Shown piece after piece: positions 54,941 through 63,970 of a stretch of 64,000 nt of DNA. The notes beneath the pieces are model-generated. The model ran no database searches, had not been told where the DNA came from, and saw nothing but the letters and a program-made list of their open reading frames with translations. Position 1 is the stretch's first letter, and each line of letters begins with the position of its first letter. A program made the position numbers and the translations under genes. Source of the DNA: an uncultured Paracoccaceae bacterium (lineage in GTDB: Bacteria; Pseudomonadota; Alphaproteobacteria; Rhodobacterales; Rhodobacteraceae); NCBI GenBank assembly GCA_937864535.1, contig CALMJS010000017.1, forward strand, positions 1 through 64,000, given 5' to 3'.

Positions 54941-55072
54941 ATGACGACATTGACCGCTGGCTATCGCAGCCTGTCTTTTTTGATCGAACTGTCCGCTGAC
55001 CGGATCATGACCGTAGTTTGGATCGGCACCGCACTGGGTCTTGCCAGCTTTGCGATGTCGGCTCTGAACTGA
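54941..55072 (+). CDS. Putative 43-residue membrane protein between rseP and bamA
   Basis: The frame encodes about 43 residues from the ATG at 54941 (GGGA six bases upstream; an ATG at 54935 is possible). It has an amphipathic start (TTLTAGYRSLSFLIELSADR) and one hydrophobic helix at the end (IMTVVWIGTALGLASFAMSAL). It is followed by a clear terminator, so the unit ends cleanly. No family is recognised. Codon choice looks normal, but small frames are easily chance; conservation would settle it. Confidence 0.45.
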   Translation: MTTLTAGYRSLSFLIELSADRIMTVVWIGTALGLASFAMSALN

Positions 55073-55098
55073 GACGGGACCGATTGGGAACAGATTGC

Positions 55099-55125
55099 AC
55101 GCACCCTTCGGGGTGCGTTCTTCGT
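55099..55125 (+). terminator. Terminator upstream of bamA
   Basis: ACGCACCC (55099-55106) pairs with GGGTGCGT (55111-55118), loop TTCG, followed by TCTTCGTTTTG. It ends the rseP transcript, so bamA probably has its own promoter in 55126-55189. Confidence 0.78.
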
Positions 55126-55189
55126 TTTGACAAGCCCCGCTAATCCCGTTAGTCCTGACCGCATCTGGGACATGTGGATTGGCTGAACG

Positions 55190-57532
55190 ATGCGATTTTC
55201 AAACTCTGTTTCGACCGGAAAAACGGGCCGCGCTGCGCTGCGTATGTCGGCCGCTGTTTTTCTGGGTCTGGCGACCTTGGCTCCACTGCCTGCCGTAACC
55301 CAGGATTTCAGCTTTGACAGCGTTGTGGTGCGTGGCAATGCCCTGATCGAAACCGGCACGATCCTTACGTACCTGAATTTGTCGGGCGGTCAGGCTGTGT
55401 CGGGGGCCGATGTCAACGATGCCGTGCAGCGGTTGCGCGCCACTGGCCTGTTCGAGTCGGTCGATGCCAGCACGGAAGGCGGGCAACTGGTTGTCACCGT
55501 TGTCGAATTCCCGACCATCTATCGCATCAACATCGAGGGCAACAGCCTGCTCAAGGATGACGCGCTGCTGCCGCTGCTGTCGTCCCAAGAGCGCCGCGTC
55601 TACAACCCTGCCACGGTTGAACAGGACGCTGCCGTCCTCGCGCAGGCCTATGCCGACAAGGGCCGTGTGAACGCCGTGATCAGCCCGCGTCTCATCCGTT
55701 TGCCCGATAACCGCGTCAACGTCGTGTTCGAGGTAAACGAGAGCGGCGTAACCGAGGTTGAACAGATCGCGTTCAATGGCAATACCGCGTTTTCGGATCG
55801 TCGCTTGCGCGGTATTCTGGCCACCAAGCAGGCGGGTGCGCTGCGGGTTCTGGTCGGCTCTGACACCTTTGTTCAGGACCGGATCGAATTTGACAAGCGT
55901 GTCCTGACCGATTTCTACCAGTCGCGCGGCTATGTCGATTTCACCGTGAACGACGTGAACGTTGCCCTGACCCGTGGCCGCGAAGCCTATCAGGTGACCT
56001 TTGATGTGACAGAGGGCCAGCAGTACCATTACGGCACGGTCGAGGTGGCCAGCACGCTGGCCGATGTCGATCCCGCCCTCTACCAGGAGGTGGTCAGGAC
56101 CAAGCCGGGTTCGACCTATTCGCCGGTCGATCTGGAAAACGACATCGCCCGCATCGAGGAACTGGCCGTCCGTCAGGGGCTGCAATTCGTTCAGGTCGAG
56201 GCCAAGATTGATCGCGATCCCGCCAATCAGGTGCTGAACGTGTCGTTCGAGATGACCCGCGGTCCGCGCGTGTTCGTTGAGCGGATCGACATCGAGGGCA
56301 ATAATACCACGCTGGACCGTGTGGTGCGCCAGCAGTTCCGCGTGGTCGAAGGCGATCCGCTGAACACCCGCTCGATCCGTCAGAGCGCCGAGCGTATCCG
56401 GGCCCTTGGCTACTTTGCCGATGCGTCTGTTCAGGCGCGGCAGGGCAGCAGCGAAGATCAGGTCGTGGTCGATGTGAACGTGACCGAACAGCCGACCGGG
56501 TCGCTGTCCTTTGGTGTGAACTACAGCACCGATGGCGGCCTGTCGCTGGTGGCCTCGTTCAAAGAAGCGAACTTCCTCGGACGAGGGCAGAAATTCAATC
56601 TGTCGGTTTCGACCGCCGAAACCAACAAACTCTTGTCGTTCAGCTTTGCCGAACCCTATCTGCTGGGCCGTGATCTGGAGGCCGGGTTTGATCTGAACTA
56701 TCGCCTGACGGACAATGAATCCGCCACCTACGATACCGAAACCTTCAGTATCAAGCCGGGTATGACTTTTAGCGTCAGCGACCGCGGGCGTTTGTCCACC
56801 TATCTGATCGGCAGCTATAGCGACATCACGAACGTGTCGACGGCCGGGGACGTGTCGCCCTATATCCTGTCCGACGCCGCCGAAGACGGGCGCTGGTCGG
56901 GCGGTTTGGGCTACGCCTATAACTGGTCCAGCCGCCGCGACGGTCTGGATGAAAAATCGTCCTATGTCCTGCGGTTCGGTCAACAGGCCGGATTTGGGGA
57001 TAACCAGTACCTGCAAACCACCGCGCTGGCCGGGGCTGAAACCAAGGTGCTGGGCGAGGATGTGACCCTGCGCGCCACCGTCGAGGGCGGCTTTCAGGAC
57101 TTCTACGATGGCACCAGCCTCGTAACGGATCGCTTCTTCTTGTCGTCGTCGCAGATGCGCGGATTTGATCGGCACGGCATGGGGCCGCGGTATTATGACG
57201 CCAGCGGCGCGACGCTGATCGACGATCCGCTGGGTGGCAATGCCTATGCCGTGGCGCGGCTCGAGGCGGAATTCCCGCTGGGCCTGCCCGAAGAGTACGG
57301 CATCCATGGCGGCCTGTTCTATGACTACGGCTCGCTCTGGGATACCGGTCTGGACTGCGGCGCGGATGCCAACCTGCTGTACTGCGACTTTACCCCGCGC
57401 GGCGTTGCCGGTGCGTCGGTGTTCTGGGATACCCCGCTGGGGCCGCTGCGGTTCAACTGGACGTGGGGCATCGAAACCGAAGAGCACGACGAAACCAGTG
57501 CGTTTGACGTGACGATTTCGGCCAGCTTCTGA
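55190..57532 (+). CDS. bamA: Outer membrane protein assembly factor BamA
   Basis: 780 residues. A signal sequence (about 1-40) is followed by five POTRA repeats (about 42-365: FDSVVVRGNALIETGTIL, IYRINIEGNSLLKDDALL, VEQIAFNGNTAFSDRRLR and so on) and a C-terminal 16-strand beta-barrel with the typical ending FDVTISASF (aromatic last residue). BamA folds and inserts outer-membrane proteins with its lipoprotein partners. VRGF-type motif appears as MRGFDRHGMGPR. A 2-bp gap to the Skp-like gene supports one transcript. Confidence 0.97.
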   Translation: MRFSNSVSTGKTGRAALRMSAAVFLGLATLAPLPAVTQDFSFDSVVVRGNALIETGTILTYLNLSGGQAVSGADVNDAVQRLRATGLFESVDASTEGGQLVVTVVEFPTIYRINIEGNSLLKDDALLPLLSSQERRVYNPATVEQDAAVLAQAYADKGRVNAVISPRLIRLPDNRVNVVFEVNESGVTEVEQIAFNGNTAFSDRRLRGILATKQAGALRVLVGSDTFVQDRIEFDKRVLTDFYQSRGYVDFTVNDVNVALTRGREAYQVTFDVTEGQQYHYGTVEVASTLADVDPALYQEVVRTKPGSTYSPVDLENDIARIEELAVRQGLQFVQVEAKIDRDPANQVLNVSFEMTRGPRVFVERIDIEGNNTTLDRVVRQQFRVVEGDPLNTRSIRQSAERIRALGYFADASVQARQGSSEDQVVVDVNVTEQPTGSLSFGVNYSTDGGLSLVASFKEANFLGRGQKFNLSVSTAETNKLLSFSFAEPYLLGRDLEAGFDLNYRLTDNESATYDTETFSIKPGMTFSVSDRGRLSTYLIGSYSDITNVSTAGDVSPYILSDAAEDGRWSGGLGYAYNWSSRRDGLDEKSSYVLRFGQQAGFGDNQYLQTTALAGAETKVLGEDVTLRATVEGGFQDFYDGTSLVTDRFFLSSSQMRGFDRHGMGPRYYDASGATLIDDPLGGNAYAVARLEAEFPLGLPEEYGIHGGLFYDYGSLWDTGLDCGADANLLYCDFTPRGVAGASVFWDTPLGPLRFNWTWGIETEEHDETSAFDVTISASF

Positions 57533-57534
57533 TC

Positions 57535-58101
57535 ATGCGCGTCTGGGGTTTGGTGCTGACGGCGGCTCTGGTGTCCCTTGCGGGCACCGGGCGGCTATCG
57601 GCCCAAACCACAGAGGCGGCAGAGCCTGCGGTCATCCAGTCTGCGGTGTTGATCCTTGATAAGGACACGCTGTTTTCCGGCACGAAATATGGTCAACGGA
57701 TCCTTGCGGAAATCCAGTTGGCCCGTGAAACCCTGCAATCGGAAAATACCACGATTGCGGATGGTTTGACGGCAGAGGAAACCGCCCTCGCCGAAGGTCG
57801 CCCGACGATGGAGCCTGCGGCGTTCCGGGCTGCGGCGGATGCCTTTGACGCCAAAGTGTTGCAGATCCGTCGTGAACAGGCCGACAAAGAGGCGGCAATC
57901 CAGACACAACTGGCCACCGCGCAGGCAGAGTTCGACGCCGCCGTGCGTCCGATCCTCGCCCAGATCATGAGCAGTCGCGGCGGCGCGGTGCTGATGGGGC
58001 GGCGCGATGTGATCTTGTATCTGGGGGCTGTCGACATCACCCTCGACGCTATTGCGCAGGTCGATTTGCAGCTTGGCGACGGGACGGCGTCGGGGCAATA
58101 G
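57535..58101 (+). CDS. Skp/OmpH-like periplasmic chaperone
   Basis: 188 residues with a signal peptide (1-22, ending LSAQ). The OmpH-type core is helical and rich in Gln, Ala and Glu (SAVLILDKDTLFSGTKYGQRIL, then AETALAEGRPTMEPAAFRAAADAFDAKVLQIR). Skp forms a trimeric jellyfish-like chaperone that carries unfolded outer-membrane proteins to BamA, the gene before. The family is divergent, so the match rests on context, the YGQRI-type segment and overall layout. Confidence 0.85.
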   Translation: MRVWGLVLTAALVSLAGTGRLSAQTTEAAEPAVIQSAVLILDKDTLFSGTKYGQRILAEIQLARETLQSENTTIADGLTAEETALAEGRPTMEPAAFRAAADAFDAKVLQIRREQADKEAAIQTQLATAQAEFDAAVRPILAQIMSSRGGAVLMGRRDVILYLGAVDITLDAIAQVDLQLGDGTASGQ

Positions 58102-58205
58102 ATGCGTCAAAACCGGACCCCGGTCCGGCTTGGCTTGCCCGGAGGGACCGGACTTGCTAGGGAACCGATACTTTCCCCTTTGGGGCCAGACCTGAGGACC
58201 ATACT

Positions 58206-58670
58206 ATGACCGAAGCCGTGACCACTGCCGATATCGCCCTGATCCAGCGGATCATTCCGCACCGCTACCCGTTTTTGCTGGTGGATAAGGTCGTCGAGAT
58301 CAACGGCACGCAGTCGGGCAAGGGCATCAAGAACGTCACGATGAACGAGCCGCATTTTACCGGCCACTTCCCCGACCAGCCCGTCATGCCGGGTGTGTTG
58401 ATCATCGAGGCGATGGCGCAGACTGCGGGCATCATGGTCGGCGTGTCGCTGGGCATGGCAGACAAGAATATGAAGGTCTATTTCATGGCCATCGACGGCG
58501 TGAAATTCCGCCGCATGGTCGTGCCGGGGGATGTGCTGGAGATGCAGATCGAAACCGTGCGCGGTAAACCCGGCGGCAAGGTCTGGAAATTCAAGGGCGT
58601 CGCCACCGTCGAGGGCGAGATGGCCGCCGAAGCCGAATTTACCGCCATGATGGACATGGGCGCGAAATGA
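58206..58670 (+). CDS. fabZ: 3-hydroxyacyl-[acyl-carrier-protein] dehydratase FabZ
   Basis: 154 residues, hot-dog fold. It dehydrates 3-hydroxyacyl-ACP in fatty acid synthesis and competes with LpxA for substrate. Active-site block [23 protein letters not shown] (His and Glu), N-terminal [17 protein letters not shown]-rich leader 58102-58205 is hairpin-prone. Its last four bases overlap lpxA (ATGA). An lpxD gene, often present between skp and fabZ, is absent here. Confidence 0.96.
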   Translation: MTEAVTTADIALIQRIIPHRYPFLLVDKVVEINGTQSGKGIKNVTMNEPHFTGHFPDQPVMPGVLIIEAMAQTAGIMVGVSLGMADKNMKVYFMAIDGVKFRRMVVPGDVLEMQIETVRGKPGGKVWKFKGVATVEGEMAAEAEFTAMMDMGAK

Positions 58671-59452
58671 CCGCGAACATCCATCCCAGCGCAATCATCG
58701 AAGACGGTGCGGTCATCGGCGCGGACTGTGTGATCGGTCCGTTCTGCATCGTGGGCTCTGAGGTGGTGCTGGGCGACCGCGTGACGCTGAAGTCCCATGT
58801 GGTGATCACCGGGGACACGCAGATCGGCGAGGATACGACTGTGTTCTCTTTTGCGGTCTTGGGCGAAATTCCGCAGGATTTGAAGTTCTCGGGCGAAAAG
58901 ACCAGCCTGCGGATCGGGGCGCGTAACCGCATCCGGGAACATGTGACGGTGAACACCGGCACGGCGGGCGGCGGCGGTATCACTCGGATCGGCGATGACT
59001 GTCTGTTGATGGCGGGGTGCCATGTGGCCCATGATTCCCAGATCGGCAATCGCGTGATCATCGTCAACAGTTCTGCCGTGGCAGGGCATTGCCATATCGA
59101 CGACGACGTGATCATCGGCGGTCTGTGCGGCATCCACCAGTGGGTGCGCATCGGCAAGGGCGCGATTATCGGCGCGCTGACGATGGTGACCAATGACGTT
59201 ATTCCCTACGCCCTCGTGCAGGGCCCGCGCGGGAAACTGGACGGGTTGAACCTCGTCGGATTGAAACGCAAGGGCGTGGACCGCGCCGACATCACCGCGA
59301 TGCGGGCGGCGTTCCAGATGCTCAAGGACGGCGAGGGCGCGTTTCAGGACCGTGCGCGGCGGCTCAAGGACGAAACCGAGAGCGCCTATGTCCGGGATAT
59401 GGTCGAGTTTATCCTTGGCGATACGGACCGCAATTTCCTGACGCCCTCCTGA
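58667..59452 (+). CDS. lpxA: Acyl-ACP--UDP-N-acetylglucosamine O-acyltransferase
   Basis: 261 residues. The first enzyme of lipid A synthesis, which adds a 3-hydroxyacyl chain to UDP-GlcNAc. The N-terminal left-handed beta helix shows hexapeptide repeats ([23 protein letters not shown] onward), with the catalytic His in [14 protein letters not shown] and the C-terminal helical domain ([14 protein letters not shown]). It overlaps fabZ by four bases and lpxI by one (TGATG). Confidence 0.97.
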   Translation: MTANIHPSAIIEDGAVIGADCVIGPFCIVGSEVVLGDRVTLKSHVVITGDTQIGEDTTVFSFAVLGEIPQDLKFSGEKTSLRIGARNRIREHVTVNTGTAGGGGITRIGDDCLLMAGCHVAHDSQIGNRVIIVNSSAVAGHCHIDDDVIIGGLCGIHQWVRIGKGAIIGALTMVTNDVIPYALVQGPRGKLDGLNLVGLKRKGVDRADITAMRAAFQMLKDGEGAFQDRARRLKDETESAYVRDMVEFILGDTDRNFLTPS

Positions 59453-60255
59453 TGTATGCGCTGATTGCCGGAACCGGCGACTTGCCCGGTGTTTTGGTTG
59501 ACAGGCTGGCCGGACAGGGGCAGCGCCCATTGATTTGTGCCTTGGACGGATACGACCCGGATGTACCGGGGGATTTGCCGCTGCTGCGGTTTCGTCTGGA
59601 AACTCTGGGATCGCAGATTGCGGATTTGACGGCGCGGGGCGTGACGCATCTGTGCCTCGCAGGGGCGGTACGCCGTCCGATGGTCGATCCGGCCAAAATT
59701 GATGCCGCAACCGCGCCCTTGGTGCCGAGATTGCTGGCGGCATTAGGGCAGGGCGATGACGGGGCGCTGCGGGTGATCCTGTCGCTGTTCCAAGAGGCGG
59801 GTCTGACAATCGTTGCCGCCCATGACATCGCGCCGGATTTGCTGCCCTCTGCGGGGGTTCTGACGCCGGTGCAACCGGACGCCGCGGCCATTCAGGCGGC
59901 GACCCTCGGGCAGGGGCATGTGGCCGATATGGGCCGCCGTGACAGCGGACAGGCCTGCGTCGTGCGCCCCGGCCAGATCATCGCCGAAGAGGGACCCGCC
60001 GGCACCGACGCGATGCTGATGTCGCTGATCGTGGATCAAGCGTTGGGCGCGATCCTGTTCAAGGCCCCCAAACCGGGCCAAGATCGCCGCGTGGATTTGC
60101 CAGTCATCGGACCGCAAACCGCGCAGAACGCCGCCGCTGCGGGCCTCAGCGGCATCGTGATCGAGGCGGGCGGCGTCATGGTCATGGATATGGCGCGGGT
60201 GCGTGACATCCTGATGGCGCATGGCATGTTTCTCTGGATCAGGGCCAAGGTATGA
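59452..60255 (+). CDS. lpxI: UDP-2,3-diacylglucosamine diphosphatase LpxI
   Basis: 267 residues. LpxI, the alternative to LpxH in Alphaproteobacteria, hydrolyses UDP-2,3-diacylglucosamine to lipid X. Seen: LIAGTGDLPGVLVD at the N-terminus, THLCLAGAVRRPMVDPAKID, DDGALRVILSLFQEAGLTIV, PAGTDAMLMSLI and the C-terminal FKAPKPGQDRRVDLPVIGPQT with GIVIEAGGVMV. It sits between lpxA and lpxB, as expected, and overlaps each. Confidence 0.95.
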   Translation: MYALIAGTGDLPGVLVDRLAGQGQRPLICALDGYDPDVPGDLPLLRFRLETLGSQIADLTARGVTHLCLAGAVRRPMVDPAKIDAATAPLVPRLLAALGQGDDGALRVILSLFQEAGLTIVAAHDIAPDLLPSAGVLTPVQPDAAAIQAATLGQGHVADMGRRDSGQACVVRPGQIIAEEGPAGTDAMLMSLIVDQALGAILFKAPKPGQDRRVDLPVIGPQTAQNAAAAGLSGIVIEAGGVMVMDMARVRDILMAHGMFLWIRAKV

Positions 60256-61421
60256 CCCAAGCTCTCAAAGTGTTTCTGGTCGCGGGCGAGGTGTCGGGTG
60301 ACCGGCTTGGCGGGGCGCTGATGCAGGGGCTGAAATCGCTGGTGGGCGAGGTTACATTCGCCGGCATCGGCGGCGAGATGATGCAGGCGCAGGGCCTGAG
60401 CAGCCAGTTCCCGATGGAGGAACTGTCGGTCATGGGATTGGCCGAGATCCTGCCAAAATATTTCCACCTCAAACGCCGGATCCGCGAAACCGCTCAGGCG
60501 GCAATCGCGTGGCAACCGGACGTGGTGATCACCATCGACGCGCCGGATTTTTCGCTGCGCGTGGCCGCGTTGGTCAAGGCCGGATCGTCGATTCCCACGA
60601 TCCATTATGTCGCCCCTTCGGTCTGGGCATGGCGGCCAAAGCGGGCGGCGAAAATGGCCAAGGTGGTGGACCACGTTCTCGCGCTCTTGCCGTTCGAGCC
60701 GCCCTATATGCAGGCGGCGGGCATGACCTGCGATTTTGTCGGCCATCCCGTCGTGACCGAGCCCAAGGCGACAGAGGCTGACGTCGCAGCATTTCGGGCG
60801 GCCTTTGATCTGGGGACGGCGCCGATTGCGCTGATCCTGCCCGGATCGCGCCGGGGCGAGGTGACGCGGCTTGGCCCGGTATTCGGTCAGGCCGTGGCGC
60901 AAATCGCCAAGGACCGACCGGACCTGCGGTTCGTTCTGCCCGTCGCGCGGCCTGTCGCCGATCTGGTGGCGCAGACCGTGGCAGATTGGCCGGTGCATCC
61001 GGTTCTGCTCGACCCGCGCCAGATCGACGACCCGGAACTGATCAAACGCGCCGCGTTTCGGGCGGCTGATGTGGCCTTGGCGGCCTCTGGGACGGTGTCG
61101 CTGGAACTGGCGGCGGCGCGGACGCCGATGGTCATCGCCTATCAGTTCAGTGCCCTGACCCAGATGATCATGAAGCGCATGCTGCTGATCGACACGGTGA
61201 CCTTGGTCAATCTGGTCAGCGATACCCGTCACATCCCCGAGTTCTTGGCCGAAAACTGTCGCGCCGAAGCGATTGCCCCTGCGGTGGTTGCGGTTCTGGA
61301 TCACCCCGATGCCCAGCAGGCGGCGATGGCCGTGACGATGGAGCGGTTGGGCGAGGGCGGAGAGGCACCCGGTCTGCGGGCGGCGCGGTCGGTGCTGGCG
61401 AAACTGGGCGCCTCTCGCTGA
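60252..61421 (+). CDS. lpxB: Lipid-A-disaccharide synthase
   Basis: 389 residues. A GT19 glycosyltransferase that joins lipid X and UDP-diacylglucosamine. Conserved: FLVAGEVSGDRLGGALM, FAGIGGEMM, ELSVMGLAEILPKYFHLK, TIDAPDFSLRVAAL, HYVAPSVWAWRPKRAAKM, LPGSRRGEVTRLGPVF and ALAASGTVSLELAAARTPMV. It is a peripheral inner-membrane enzyme. Last gene of the envelope operon; the convergent PIN gene stops at the next base. Confidence 0.97.
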   Translation: MTQALKVFLVAGEVSGDRLGGALMQGLKSLVGEVTFAGIGGEMMQAQGLSSQFPMEELSVMGLAEILPKYFHLKRRIRETAQAAIAWQPDVVITIDAPDFSLRVAALVKAGSSIPTIHYVAPSVWAWRPKRAAKMAKVVDHVLALLPFEPPYMQAAGMTCDFVGHPVVTEPKATEADVAAFRAAFDLGTAPIALILPGSRRGEVTRLGPVFGQAVAQIAKDRPDLRFVLPVARPVADLVAQTVADWPVHPVLLDPRQIDDPELIKRAAFRAADVALAASGTVSLELAAARTPMVIAYQFSALTQMIMKRMLLIDTVTLVNLVSDTRHIPEFLAENCRAEAIAPAVVAVLDHPDAQQAAMAVTMERLGEGGEAPGLRAARSVLAKLGASR

Positions 61422-61964
61422 TCAGCGGGTCAGCGCCTTGGCCAAGCGGGGCAGACGGGCCTTTTTCAACAGGCTGCGCATATCCCATGGCTCGGCCGAC
61501 AGGCGCTGCGCCTCGGCCAGAACAGCATGTGCCGCGCGGGTAACCGCCTGAGGGTTTTGGGCAAAGAGCACGAGTAAAAATCCGTCCGGGTCCAGTCGGT
61601 CCAGACCTTCCTCGGCGAGGATATGTTTCGGAAAATCGCTGGCGTTGCTGGTCATGATCGCATCGCAATGGCCTGCGATGGCGCTGGCCAGCACGTGAAT
61701 GTCGTTCGGGTCCGACAGCCAGAGCCGCTGTTCGACCCCCGGTGCCTCGGGCACTTCGGCGCGGGGAAACCGCAGCCGCAGGGTCGCAATCTCGCCCCGC
61801 GCGATGGTTTCTGCGCCCGGTCCCAGTTTGACCGTCGCCCGCGCCCATTCTTCGAGGATGCGGGCGGACCAACGGGGTTCGAACAGACCCTCGGCGGCGA
61901 CGCCCAGCAGAACCTCGCGCATCACGGTTGGAAACAGCACGCAGGCGTCGAGCAGGACCCTCAC
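61422..61964 (-). CDS. PIN-domain protein coupled to an rRNA methyltransferase gene
   Basis: 180 residues from a GTG that overlaps the upstream methyltransferase stop (GTGA). PIN-domain acidic residues are in place: Asp6 (VLLDACVLF), Glu39 (EEWARA), Asp88 (SDPNDIHVLASAIA) and Asp101/Asp110 (CDAIMTSNASDF). PIN proteins are metal-dependent RNases. No antitoxin gene is adjacent, so this is probably not a toxin; coupling to an rRNA methyltransferase gene hints at RNA processing. Family members in Rhodobacter have no assigned role. Confidence 0.85.
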   Translation of the reverse strand: MRVLLDACVLFPTVMREVLLGVAAEGLFEPRWSARILEEWARATVKLGPGAETIARGEIATLRLRFPRAEVPEAPGVEQRLWLSDPNDIHVLASAIAGHCDAIMTSNASDFPKHILAEEGLDRLDPDGFLLVLFAQNPQAVTRAAHAVLAEAQRLSAEPWDMRSLLKKARLPRLAKALTR

Positions 61965-63169
61965 AGGCGGAAGAACACGGACTTGAGATACCCGCTCTCG
62001 GCCAGTTGCGGCATCATCGGGTGATCCGCACCGGCATAGCCGGTATGGATGATCTGCGCGGTCCGGCCAGCGCGGCCAATGCCGCGTGCGCAGGCGTTAC
62101 GGAATTTCGACAGGTCGGCGGCGTGCGAACAGGAACACAGCACCAGATAGCCGCCCTCGGCCACCAGCGGCGCGGCCAGACGCGCGACGCGTTCATAGGC
62201 ACGCAAGCCCGCCTCGAGCGCCTGTTTGTTCGGGGCAAAGGCGGGCGGATCGCAGACCACGACGTCGAATTGCGCGCCTTCGGCCCCCAAGGCCGCCAAC
62301 ATGTCAAAGGCATCGCCCTGACGGGTCGCGAACCGGTCGGCGACTCCCATTGCCGTTGCGCCCTGTTGCGCGAGCGCCAGCGCAGGGGCAGAGCCATCCA
62401 CCGCCAGCGCAGAGGTTGCCCCGCCAGCCAAAGCCGCCAGAGAGAAACCGCCGACGTGCGAGAAGACGTCCAAGACCCGCGCCCCATCCGCCAGCGCCGC
62501 GCCAAAGGCATGGTTCGGGCGCTGATCGTAGAACAGGCCGGTTTTCTGGCCACCCAGCACATCGGCCATATAGATTGCGCCATTCATCGGCACCGGGATC
62601 GGGCCCGTCGGAGCAGGGCCAAAGGCGACGCGCACCTCTTCGGGTAGCCCCTCGAGGCCGCGCGCCCGACCCGAACCGTTCATGATCACGGTCTTGACCC
62701 CGGTCACCTCGACCAGTGCGGCCAAGAGCACCTCGAACAAACTATCCGCCCATGCGGCATTCGGCTGGACCACGGCAGTATCGCCAAAACGGTCGATCAC
62801 CACCCCCGGCAGGCCATCCGCCTCGGCATGGATCAGGCGATAGAAGGGATCGGCAAACAGCCGCGACCGATGGGCCAAGGCGCGCGCAAATTTCGCGGCA
62901 AACCACGCCTGATCAATCACCGCATCCGGTTTTTTGTCGATGACGCGGGCGATGATGCGCGACTCTGGCGTCACCGCAACGAGGGCGAGCGGTTGCCGCT
63001 CTGCATCTTCGAGAATAGTCAGCGTCCCGGCGTCCAGTCCCTTGGTCCGGCGGTCGGTGACCATGTCATTCGAATAGACCCACGGAAACCCGTGGCGGAT
63101 AGCGCGGGCATCGGCCTTGGGCATCAGGCGAACAGTGGGACGGGCGGGGGCGGCAGGGCTTTGTGTCAT
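61961..63169 (-). CDS. rlmI: RlmI-type class I SAM-dependent rRNA (cytosine-C5) methyltransferase
   Basis: 402 residues. An N-terminal PUA domain (RLMPKADARAIRHGFPWVYSNDM to about 90) and a C-terminal Rossmann methyltransferase (VLDVFSHVGGFSLAALAGGA as SAM motif I, VVCDPPAFAPNKQ as the catalytic motif). RlmI of E. coli makes m5C1962 in 23S rRNA; this assignment rests on the PUA-methyltransferase layout. It overlaps the PIN gene by four bases and is divergent from nothing close; a lipoprotein gene lies upstream by 40 bp. Confidence 0.88.
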   Translation of the reverse strand: MTQSPAAPARPTVRLMPKADARAIRHGFPWVYSNDMVTDRRTKGLDAGTLTILEDAERQPLALVAVTPESRIIARVIDKKPDAVIDQAWFAAKFARALAHRSRLFADPFYRLIHAEADGLPGVVIDRFGDTAVVQPNAAWADSLFEVLLAALVEVTGVKTVIMNGSGRARGLEGLPEEVRVAFGPAPTGPIPVPMNGAIYMADVLGGQKTGLFYDQRPNHAFGAALADGARVLDVFSHVGGFSLAALAGGATSALAVDGSAPALALAQQGATAMGVADRFATRQGDAFDMLAALGAEGAQFDVVVCDPPAFAPNKQALEAGLRAYERVARLAAPLVAEGGYLVLCSCSHAADLSKFRNACARGIGRAGRTAQIIHTGYAGADHPMMPQLAESGYLKSVFFRL

Positions 63170-63209
63170 GCGCCCTCCTACCGCGTTTCCAGCAGCGCGA
63201 AAAGGCCTG

Positions 63210-63791
63210 TTAGCTGAGCTCGGCGGTCAGCGCATCGCGCAAGAAGTCGTGAACAAACATCCGTTCCGTATAACCCTGCGACTCGGTCTCGACCACTTGC
63301 GCCGGAGACATCGCGGGCAGCAGCATATGGACCTCATGCGGGGCCTCTAGGATCGCGCCGGTTTTGGCATCGGTGACGGTAATGCGGGCGAGGATGTCAT
63401 AATCGCCGCGGAAATTATAGCGGGTGTACTGGGTCAAGCCGTGAAACCTGATCAGTTCGACCTCGACATTTACGGGCACATCCCCCCTCAGGGCTTCGGC
63501 ACCGGCGGCGGCCTCTTCGAACAGGACGCGCAGTTGTTCGTGGCGGTCGGGCCCCTGGTCGCCGCGCCAGACGATATCAGCGCGGGGCTTGATCGTGTTC
63601 GCCTCTGACACCGTCAGCGATTGTGGCACCACGACATGGACATCGCGCACAGTGTAACTGCGGCTGGCCTCTATCCCTGGGGACACCAGCTGCGAGTCCA
63701 TCACTGCGTTCCGCGAGGCCTCTGGCATATCCATACACCCCGCCAGTCCGATCAACGTCATACCTGACATAGCGATAGTTAGCTTGTTCAT
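63210..63791 (-). CDS. Putative lipoprotein of unknown function
   Basis: 193 residues from the ATG at 63791, with GGAGACCGGA before it. The signal peptide ends in a clear lipobox (LIGLAGC, Cys19), so it is lipid-anchored, probably to the outer membrane. The mature part is a single alpha/beta domain (SYTVRDVHVVVPQSLTVSEAN, then VPVNVEVELIRFHGLTQYTRYN, then YDILARITVTDAKTGAILEAPH). I do not recognise the family. Proteins like it occur in Rhodobacteraceae as conserved hypotheticals. It is divergent from the gene at the window's end. Confidence 0.75.
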   Translation of the reverse strand: MNKLTIAMSGMTLIGLAGCMDMPEASRNAVMDSQLVSPGIEASRSYTVRDVHVVVPQSLTVSEANTIKPRADIVWRGDQGPDRHEQLRVLFEEAAAGAEALRGDVPVNVEVELIRFHGLTQYTRYNFRGDYDILARITVTDAKTGAILEAPHEVHMLLPAMSPAQVVETESQGYTERMFVHDFLRDALTAELS

Positions 63792-63913
63792 TCCGGTCTC
63801 CACCTGCGGTCCTGATACGCTGGAGTAACGATTGATCCTGCTTTGCGGCGAAATGGCGACAAAACATCGGAAACTTGACGAAATTCCAGCGTTCACTTTC
63901 GGAAAAACTGAGT

Positions 63914-63927
63914 TGTTAGCGTTAACA
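63914..63927. promoter_or_regulatory. LacI-type operator upstream of the last gene
   Basis: TGTTAGCGTTAACA, one base off a perfect palindrome. Sites of the form TGTTAGCGCTAACA are typical operators of LacI-family sugar regulators in Alphaproteobacteria. It lies 43 bp before the ATG of the partial gene at 63971 and 122 bp before the lipoprotein start. Confidence 0.55.
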
Positions 63928-63970
63928 TTTGATGCTATTGGCGCTTTAGACCACTCGATGGAGATTCTTC

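Noticed and set aside
61422-61964. PIN toxin of a toxin-antitoxin pair
   Set aside because: No small antitoxin gene lies upstream; the coupled neighbour is a 402-residue methyltransferase.
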